From NCBI GenBank assembly GCA_964348455.1, contig CAYGCQ010000044.1:1-5309 (forward strand): a DNA stretch of 5,309 nucleotides, written 5' to 3'. Shown piece by piece: positions 1 to 4,412 of the stretch (within the stretch, counting starts at the first letter, position 1; each line of letters opens with the position of its first letter). The position numbers and the translations under genes are program-made. Source of the DNA: UBA10133 sp964348455. Lineage in GTDB: Bacteria; Patescibacteriota; Microgenomatia; UBA1400; MFAQ01. The notes beneath the pieces are model-generated. The model saw nothing but the letters and a program-made list of their open reading frames with translations, had not been told where the DNA came from and did not search any database.

Positions 1-860
1 GTCTTGTCTTCTGTCTTTAGTACATCATTAAGTTCTTTTGACCACTCCGGATTGACCTCGGTATCAGATAGTCCCTGATGTAAGCTTATTGGAGCAGTTA
101 TATAGCCGATATCGTTATTCGAGTAGGCACTTTCAGTTTCTTGACTGGGTGAGGGCGAAGTGCGCCTGCCTCCGCCATAAAACGCAGCGTTTTTTGAAGT
201 ATTTGTACTGGTGGGTGCCCATAAAACTACGGCTTTCACCTTATCTGTTACCTCAGCTGTTCGGATAGAGACTTCGCCACCCATGCTGTGTCCCCACATG
301 CCAATTCTCGTCGCATCAGCCCTATCCAGGGTGCCTACAGAAGCAATGAGATTGAGGATATCAATGGCGTAATTGGGATTGTGACCGCGCGATCCCTGAC
401 TGTCGTTCTCTGATTTTCCAAATCCACGGTAGTCTGAAGCCAAAGTCAGATACCCGTTTCTTGCCAAAATATCAGCCATCGTTTGGGTACCATCACCGCT
501 TGTAAAAGCAGACGCGTTGAAATACCCGTGGTTGAGGATAATTACAGGAAATTTTCCGTCACCGGTAGGAACATTCATCCGACCATAAATTTTGATATCA
601 TCCGATAGATAAGAAAAAAAGTAGCTCTTGTATGAATTATTGCTAGAAAGAGAACTCTCGATTGTTATCTGACTTTGCGTATATTCTCTTTTTCGCAGAG
701 TTTCGATAAACGACAGGTTGCCGTTATTTTCCTGAGTTATGGTTGGTGTAATGGTTTGATTATCTGAGACCTGACTTGGGTTATTTCGTTGATACCCTAT
801 AACTACAGCAAGTACAACCAAAATACATATAAACAAAAATACTTTAGCGTATTTATTCAT
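1..860 (-). CDS. Exported alpha/beta hydrolase, S9/acylaminoacyl-peptidase-like (3' end outside window)
   Basis: The frame is open from the ATG at 860 down to the window edge, giving 286 codons without a stop, so the C-terminus is missing. Residues 7-22 form a hydrophobic anchor or signal segment with no lipobox. A Ser/Thr/Asn/Gln-rich linker (about 24-50) follows, then an alpha/beta-hydrolase core. I see the oxyanion-side motif LNHGY (109-113), a DYRGFGKS strand-loop (143-150) and the nucleophile elbow GHSMGG (190-195, Ser192). HQGLSDTEV (261-269) has Asp266 in the usual place of the catalytic acid. The catalytic His would lie beyond position 1. The fold and the Ser/Asp are well supported; the substrate (peptide, ester or other) cannot be told. 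It starts 11 nt after the stop of the YtkA-like gene. A weak AAGG overlaps that stop and lies 9 nt before the ATG, so it is probably the last visible gene of the oxidase operon. Its link to copper or redox chemistry is unclear. Confidence 0.88.
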   Translation of the reverse strand, partial: MNKYAKVFLFICILVVLAVVIGYQRNNPSQVSDNQTITPTITQENNGNLSFIETLRKREYTQSQITIESSLSSNNSYKSYFFSYLSDDIKIYGRMNVPTGDGKFPVIILNHGYFNASAFTSGDGTQTMADILARNGYLTLASDYRGFGKSENDSQGSRGHNPNYAIDILNLIASVGTLDRADATRIGMWGHSMGGEVSIRTAEVTDKVKAVVLWAPTSTNTSKNAAFYGGGRRTSPSPSQETESAYSNNDIGYITAPISLHQGLSDTEVNPEWSKELNDVLKTEDK

Positions 861-871
861 CTGTAAAAACC

Positions 872-1264
872 TTACGGAACGTTTACTGTAAAATCTTTAC
901 TCTCCGTACTTCCATCGGGCATTTTGACAGTTGTCTTTACTAGCCAAGGACCGCGCATAGACATGTTGCCCACGGCTGCATACCTTCCATTTCCCTGTGA
1001 TGTAGCATTACCCTGCTGGGTTCCCATGTTCATCGCGGTCATATTCAAGTCAAATGAAACTGTCGCATTATCAATCGGTTTGCCGCTTTTATCCTTCACA
1101 TCTATCATGAAGGTCGCTTTCCCTGGTCGTAATGGGTTAGGGTCGGTTGAGAGGGTAATCCCTCCACCTGTACCGGAACTAGGACCTGACGATGCTTTCC
1201 AACCAAAATACGCAACAGCGCTGACCATTATCGCTAGTATTATCAAGAGTGTTTTATTGTTCAT
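872..1264 (-). CDS. YtkA/FixH-like membrane-anchored protein, possible copper-binding partner
   Basis: The product has 130 residues. An N-terminal hydrophobic anchor (5-21) and a Gly/Ser linker (25-35) lead to one small beta-sandwich domain (about 36-130). The pattern matches YtkA-like/FixH-like domains: a DPNPLRPG entry strand, FMIDVKDKSGKPI, a Met-bearing loop LNMTAMNMG (73-81), a GNGRYAA strand and a second Met pair in MSMRGPW (101-107). Met75, Met78, Met80, Met101 and Met103 could form a thioether site for Cu(I) outside the membrane. Domains of this type often neighbour copper efflux or cytochrome oxidase assembly genes, and here the gene follows a multicopper oxidase by 26 nt. Translation start is secure: AAAGGAG lies 9 nt upstream of the ATG, the clearest ribosome binding site in the window. 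I infer a copper-handling accessory role for the oxidase; the sequence alone does not prove metal binding. Confidence 0.82.
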   Translation of the reverse strand: MNNKTLLIILAIMVSAVAYFGWKASSGPSSGTGGGITLSTDPNPLRPGKATFMIDVKDKSGKPIDNATVSFDLNMTAMNMGTQQGNATSQGNGRYAAVGNMSMRGPWLVKTTVKMPDGSTESKDFTVNVP

Positions 1265-1273
1265 ATTTTTTAT

Positions 1274-1280
1274 CTCCTTT
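1274..1280 (-). promoter_or_regulatory. Strong Shine-Dalgarno of the YtkA-like gene
   Basis: On the minus strand this reads AAAGGAG, followed by a 9-nt A/T-rich spacer and the ATG at 1264. It lies in the 26-nt gap after the oxidase stop. It fixes the start of the YtkA-like protein and suggests efficient independent initiation within the operon. The other genes of the window have weak or no visible ribosome binding sites. Confidence 0.85.
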
Positions 1281-1290
1281 CTATTTTTTA

Positions 1291-2340
1291 TTACAAGACG
1301 TTAATCACCATCATAAGTCCACCAGGCTCCTGGTGATCGTTGGTTGTATGGTGTGGAATATGGCAATGTAACATCCATTTACCTGGTCTATCCGGTGTAA
1401 ATTCAATGTCGTATCGTTCGCCCGGAGCGACGGACACCACATCTTTCGTCCACTGGGCACTTTGCGGAACATCGTTCCCGTCGGTAGCGACTATGTTGAA
1501 GGGAAAACCATGCAAGTGCATGGGGTGGATCATTTGGCCTGACCCGACAAAGCGAAGTCTTATTTTCTGTCCCACTTTGGCATTGATGTTTTCCGTCTCG
1601 GGAAAAGCCTTACCGTTTATCGTAAAGAAATTACCATCCATACCTGTGGCTGGCATGGCCGCATACGTTTGGCCGTCAATGACTCTCCATTCATTTAGCA
1701 TAAATACTTTATCTAAGTCTGGTTTTGATGCCAGTCCGCCAACGGGATCGATGATAAATGCTCCGGAAAGTCCGACAGAGATTTGCTTATCGGAATCAAA
1801 GTGAGAGTGATACCAATAGGTACCGGCTGGTTTGGCTACGAATTCATATGTAAACGATTCGCCTGGCGCAATAGGATCTTGGGTTTCCTCAGGAATACCA
1901 TCCATGTTGTTGGGAACCTGTATTCCATGCCAATGGATAGTGGTAGACTCCGGCAGGTTGTTTTTCACAATAATCCTGACGTTCTCACCATTTGTTGCGC
2001 GAATGAGAGGTCCCGGCACCATCCCGTTGTACGCCCAAGCAGTCACTGTGGTGTCTTTCAGAATAGGCCATCGCACTGGTGCTGCCGTTAAGTTAAATAC
2101 TTTTGTGCCTTTATCCATCGTATAGGTAAGTTCTTGTAAACCAGATGTCTCTGTGGCTTGGGGAACTCCATCAGAAGAAATTGCCTCCATTGCTTTTTCG
2201 CCTGCGAGATTTTCACCCGTCGTTGTGAGTTGTGCGGGAGCATTTTTGGATTTCGAGAACGATTTTTGTAGAAGGCCAAACAATACGACGGAAATTATAG
2301 CTATCAGACCAACAAGAATTTTTTTATTTATTTTTTCCAT
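1291..2340 (-). CDS. Two-domain multicopper oxidase (laccase-like), membrane-anchored
   Basis: This 349-residue protein oxidises a substrate (Cu(I), a phenol or another reductant) at a type 1 copper and reduces O2 at a trinuclear centre. Residues 8-24 are a hydrophobic anchor with no lipobox, followed by a flexible stretch (27-66) and two cupredoxin domains. Domain 1 (about 85-200) carries HWHG (136-139) and HSH (178-180) and has no cysteine. Domain 2 (about 205-349) carries HPMHLHG (272-278) and HCHIPHH (325-331), with Cys326, His272 and His331 as expected type 1 ligands. Having the type 1 site only in domain 2, together with the length, fits two-domain laccases that work as trimers with the trinuclear site between subunits. 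After His331 the loop is about six residues longer than the usual HCHxxxHxxxxM/L, reaching GGLMM only at 340-344, so the axial position is uncertain. Cys326 is the only cysteine. It is the first gene of its unit, 61 nt after the DUF3105 stop, under a promoter with a BlaI-like operator. Its Shine-Dalgarno is weak (GAG 14 nt upstream). Confidence 0.95.
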   Translation of the reverse strand: MEKINKKILVGLIAIISVVLFGLLQKSFSKSKNAPAQLTTTGENLAGEKAMEAISSDGVPQATETSGLQELTYTMDKGTKVFNLTAAPVRWPILKDTTVTAWAYNGMVPGPLIRATNGENVRIIVKNNLPESTTIHWHGIQVPNNMDGIPEETQDPIAPGESFTYEFVAKPAGTYWYHSHFDSDKQISVGLSGAFIIDPVGGLASKPDLDKVFMLNEWRVIDGQTYAAMPATGMDGNFFTINGKAFPETENINAKVGQKIRLRFVGSGQMIHPMHLHGFPFNIVATDGNDVPQSAQWTKDVVSVAPGERYDIEFTPDRPGKWMLHCHIPHHTTNDHQEPGGLMMVINVL

Positions 2341-2363
2341 ATAATTATTTAGATCTCATCGCC

Positions 2364-2380
2364 TACTACATAGTGTAGGA
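2364..2380. promoter_or_regulatory. BlaI/MecI/CopY-type operator in front of the multicopper oxidase
   Basis: The plus strand reads TACTACATAGTGTAGGA. Its core, CTACA-TAG-TGTAG (2366-2378), is a perfect inverted repeat around a 3-nt centre. It matches the site at 4360-4376 at 16 of 17 positions. TACA/TGTA half-sites are typical of BlaI/MecI/CopY repressors, although the classical cop box has a 2-nt centre. The site covers the predicted -10 element of the oxidase promoter, so a bound repressor would block RNA polymerase. The cognate repressor is not in the window; the adjacent M56 gene suggests it is encoded nearby. Confidence 0.78.
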
Positions 2381-2400
2381 CTAACACGCATCTTTTTCAA
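2372..2400 (-). promoter_or_regulatory. Predicted sigma70-like promoter of the oxidase unit
   Basis: On the minus strand, TTGAAA (2395-2400) is followed by a 17-bp spacer and TACACT (2372-2377). These match 5 of 6 and 4 of 6 consensus bases. A start near 2364-2366 would give a leader of about 25 nt before the ATG at 2340. The promoter fills the gap after the DUF3105 stop, so the oxidase unit can be transcribed separately from the dsbA unit. No terminator is visible between the units, so read-through is also possible. Confidence 0.65.
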
Positions 2401-2401
2401 C

Positions 2402-3046
2402 CTATTTGTGATGGTCAATTCCCTTAAAGGCTTTGATAAATTTTTGAATTCTTTCTTGATCAAAATCATTAAACTTTTCTATTCTTGTCCAAGCAGTGAG
2501 CGCAATTTTGGTATCTAATTTAGGATACGGAGCCATAAATACTTTGTCGGGATATCTATTAGCTACCTCAGTTAATCGTTCTACAAGTCGTTTACACTCG
2601 CCATCAATTTCAGCGCTCGGAGTTGAGATTTCAGGTGATTTTGTTTCTGCATCACAGTTGTATTGTATCCCGACACCACCGTCTTCAAGATTATGGAGTT
2701 GTAATTCATCAGGAATGGGCGAATCACTGATGCCCCAATTAGCTTTCCCACCGACGTGGGTTCCTGAGGTGGGCGGAATGGAGTTGTAGGGATCATGAGC
2801 GTCAGTTAAATTCTCGATATGTTTATTTCCTAGTGATGCCACAAATTCCCCGGGTCGTGGTTTTGAAAGTTCCTTAATAAGCAAATATCCGCTACCAATC
2901 ACCAGTAAACCAAACAATATGTAAACACCATGTTTCTTATACGAAGATGTTTTATATTGTTTTAGCTGTTGGTCACGATAATAATTCCTCTTGTACTCTT
3001 TCTGTTCGTGCTTAGTCAGTTGATTCCAATTATCCGGCAATTCCAT
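2402..3046 (-). CDS. DUF3105-family membrane-anchored protein
   Basis: The product has 214 residues. A charged, basic cytoplasmic N-terminus rich in Lys, Tyr and Gln (1-38) precedes one transmembrane segment (about 40-58) and an extracytoplasmic domain. The domain shows the DUF3105 hallmarks: YNSIPPTSGTH (87-97), ANWGISD (102-108) and LHNLEDGGVGIQY (117-129). The family usually has LEHGGV in the last motif; here His is replaced by Asp (residue 121). Cys131 follows directly and Cys151 lies 20 residues later, a plausible disulfide pair. The C-terminus ends in IDHHK. The biochemical function of the family is unknown to me. It starts 2 nt after the stop of the CxxC membrane protein with no clear Shine-Dalgarno, which suggests translational coupling. 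With the DsbA-like gene two positions upstream, it may be a substrate or partner of the thiol oxidation module; that is inference. Confidence 0.88.
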   Translation of the reverse strand: MELPDNWNQLTKHEQKEYKRNYYRDQQLKQYKTSSYKKHGVYILFGLLVIGSGYLLIKELSKPRPGEFVASLGNKHIENLTDAHDPYNSIPPTSGTHVGGKANWGISDSPIPDELQLHNLEDGGVGIQYNCDAETKSPEISTPSAEIDGECKRLVERLTEVANRYPDKVFMAPYPKLDTKIALTAWTRIEKFNDFDQERIQKFIKAFKGIDHHK

Positions 3047-3048
3047 AG

Positions 3049-3591
3049 TTATTTTTGATTTTTAACGACGCAAGTAAATGGTTGATTAATCTTTTTCATT
3101 GTGTAGGCCATTACAAGTAATAGTATTCCAATGCCAATAAATCCAAACTCCTGTCCTCTAAATGGTAATATCCCCAACACGGTCGTTGCAGATCCAAACC
3201 CTATTAAAGAAGTCAGTAGGACAGATCCGCACGAAGCACACCCTACGCCGAGCAAACTGGTCGCGACACCTGCAAAAGAAACACCCATTTCTGTCTGAAT
3301 TCTTGCCGATTGGCGGAGATAGTAAATCAATAAACTTGTCTGAATACCTGTAAGTGTCGCGCTGATAACCGTAAGAGTTCGGGAAAGTGGAGTAAAGTTA
3401 GTTTGTAACGAACCCAACAGGGCTGTCAGTAGATTGGTTTTTTCCCACAACGTCATGGTTGAAGAAGTCATGGTGCGGGTTATGAGATGTAAATTCGGTA
3501 ACCAGGCTGCAAACGCAATCATGATCAGCAAGGTCAGGATTGCAACCGATAGATATTTCGGACGGCGGAGTATTTTTGCTATTGTGACCAT
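3049..3591 (-). CDS. Small polytopic membrane protein with a CxxC motif
   Basis: I choose the ATG at 3591, giving 180 residues (MVTIAKILRR...). It lies 4 nt after the dsbA-like stop and directly precedes the first helix. A longer frame from 3681 would add 30 polar residues overlapping dsbA and is unlikely. Likely membrane segments are 14-33, 72-93, 103-120, 123-143 and 148-166. The key motif is GVGCASCGS (115-123), with Cys118 and Cys121 at the junction of two helices; a third cysteine is near the C-terminus (174). I do not recognise a named family with certainty. The stretch from the CxxC to the end, with a helix, LPF and a final helix ending in basic residues, loosely recalls MerT-like metal transporters. 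Position behind a DsbA-like gene instead suggests a thiol partner that reoxidises or reduces DsbA, since no DsbB or VKOR is present. Both roles are inference. Confidence 0.82.
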   Translation of the reverse strand: MVTIAKILRRPKYLSVAILTLLIMIAFAAWLPNLHLITRTMTSSTMTLWEKTNLLTALLGSLQTNFTPLSRTLTVISATLTGIQTSLLIYYLRQSARIQTEMGVSFAGVATSLLGVGCASCGSVLLTSLIGFGSATTVLGILPFRGQEFGFIGIGILLLVMAYTMKKINQPFTCVVKNQK

Positions 3592-3595
3592 AGCG

Positions 3596-4357
3596 TTACT
3601 TAAGCAGTGGGTCGATAACGGCCTGGAATGCGGCAAATGGCTGTGCCCCAACCAATAAGTCTCCGTCAATCTTTCCGTCACTCGTTGATTTTCCGATTAA
3701 GAATGTTGGTGTGCCAGATGCCCCGGCTGCCGAGCCGTCAGCAATATCGTTCTTCACCTCGTCTGCCTTGGCTGTATTTGAAAGGCATGATGTAAAAGTA
3801 CTAATGTTCAACTTTAAATCACTCGCGATTGCTTGTATTTTGGCATCATCTAAGCCGTTCCCATTTGAAGTGGTGCGTTTGAATATTTCATCATGAAATT
3901 CATAGTATTTTTTATCTCCATCCTGGTCTCGAGCACATGTAGCAGCTATTGCTTCCTTTGTAGCCATTGGGTCATGAAAGGAAAGAGGGAAATCTCTGAA
4001 TACCAGCTTTGCTTTACCAGTATCAATGTATTTTTTAACAAGTTCTTGATGTGCTGAGTCAAAGTGGCGTTTACAAAACGGACATTCATAATCAGAAAAC
4101 TCGATTATGGTAACCGGTGCGTTCTTATCACCCAAGATTGGATCATCATCAACTGATGCAACTCCTTTAGTAACTTGTGGAGGTTGGGGGGCTGCCGCTG
4201 CCGGTTGAGCATTGTTAGCTCCTTGAGCTACACCAGCAACATTGCTTTTTTCCAACATCTTAACTTTTGTAGTTAAAGATCCGAGAAAAAAAGAACCGAT
4301 TATTAAAAGCACTACTAATACCGGAGTGAGTTTGGAATTGATTATCTGATCTGTCAT
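3596..4357 (-). CDS. Membrane-anchored DsbA-family thiol oxidoreductase (thioredoxin fold)
   Basis: The product has 253 residues. A transmembrane anchor (about 10-28), a basic short stretch and an Ala/Pro/Gln-rich linker (41-64) carry a thioredoxin-fold domain with a helical insertion (about 68-253). The active site is CPFC (Cys92-Cys95) in the context IIEFSDYECPFCKRHF, and the cis-proline loop is GTPTF (215-219, Pro217). Downstream motifs (FRDFPLSFHDP, EFHDEIF) fit the DsbA/BdbD-like group with an N-terminal anchor. Two further cysteines, Cys141 and Cys191, lie in the helical part and might pair. It is expected to form or shuffle disulfides in proteins outside the membrane. It heads a three-gene unit with 4- and 2-nt gaps. 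The ATG is only 2 nt from the edge of a perfect operator palindrome and no Shine-Dalgarno is visible, so the message is probably almost leaderless. The redox partner is not identifiable here apart from the CxxC membrane protein next door. Confidence 0.95.
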   Translation of the reverse strand: MTDQIINSKLTPVLVVLLIIGSFFLGSLTTKVKMLEKSNVAGVAQGANNAQPAAAAPQPPQVTKGVASVDDDPILGDKNAPVTIIEFSDYECPFCKRHFDSAHQELVKKYIDTGKAKLVFRDFPLSFHDPMATKEAIAATCARDQDGDKKYYEFHDEIFKRTTSNGNGLDDAKIQAIASDLKLNISTFTSCLSNTAKADEVKNDIADGSAAGASGTPTFLIGKSTSDGKIDGDLLVGAQPFAAFQAVIDPLLK

Positions 4358-4359
4358 AT

Positions 4360-4376
4360 TACTACATAGTGTAGTA
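4360..4376. promoter_or_regulatory. Perfect BlaI/MecI/CopY-type operator in front of the dsbA-like gene
   Basis: TACTACA-TAG-TGTAGTA is a perfect 7+7 inverted repeat around a 3-nt centre, ending 2 nt before the dsbA-like ATG at 4357. It covers the predicted -10 hexamer and start site. The copy at 2364-2380 matches at 16 of 17 bases and sits at the same place relative to its own promoter, which makes chance very unlikely. The half-sites resemble those of BlaI/MecI/CopY repressors. The M56 peptidase gene, the usual partner of such repressors, ends 37 nt upstream of this site. Confidence 0.82.
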
Positions 4377-4397
4377 GGTAAACAGATTATCTGTCAA
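4368..4397 (-). promoter_or_regulatory. Predicted sigma70-like promoter of the dsbA unit
   Basis: On the minus strand, a full-consensus -35 TTGACA (4392-4397) is followed by an 18-bp spacer and TACACT (4368-4373, 4 of 6). Transcription would start around 4360-4362, only 3 to 5 nt before the ATG. The -10 is identical to that of the oxidase promoter and is likewise inside the operator. A separate 13-bp inverted repeat, ACAGATTATCTGT (4382-4394), lies within the spacer and touches the -35; whether it matters is unknown. Confidence 0.65.
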
Positions 4398-4412
4398 CTA
4401 TGTCTAACAACA

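Noticed and set aside
924..1304. Plus-strand open frame of 126 codons opposite the YtkA-like gene
   Set aside because: It is a shadow: the minus-strand frame has a recognisable domain, an anchor and a strong ribosome binding site, and the plus-strand product shows no domain. The same applies to the other plus-strand frames at 1340-1804, 1783-2125, 2153-2344, 2496-2789, 3162-3353, 3434-3658, 3711-3896 and 4654-4845.
1291..2340. Copper nitrite reductase (NirK), also a two-domain cupredoxin protein of similar length
   Set aside because: NirK carries its type 1 Cys in domain 1. Here domain 1 has no cysteine, and domain 2 has the full HPxHLHG and HCHxxxH set of oxidases.
2088..2796. Short alternative minus-strand frames at 2088-2279 and 2581-2796
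   Set aside because: Both are inside the oxidase or DUF3105 genes in another frame, and the encompassing genes have clear family motifs.
3592..3681. A 30-codon N-terminal extension of the CxxC membrane protein starting at 3681
   Set aside because: It lies wholly over the dsbA-like 3' end and intergenic bases and is polar and unlike a signal. The ATG at 3591, just after the dsbA stop, directly precedes the first helix and gives the normal operon spacing.
4340..4393. Direct repeat GATTATCTG at 4340-4348 and 4385-4393
   Set aside because: It is only 9 bp, and one copy is within the dsbA-like coding sequence; probably chance in AT-rich DNA.
4382..4394. ACAGATTATCTGT inverted repeat as a terminator of the M56 gene or a second operator
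   Set aside because: The stem is only 6 bp, AT-rich and not followed by a T run, so it is not a terminator. No second copy occurs at the oxidase promoter, so an operator role is unsupported.
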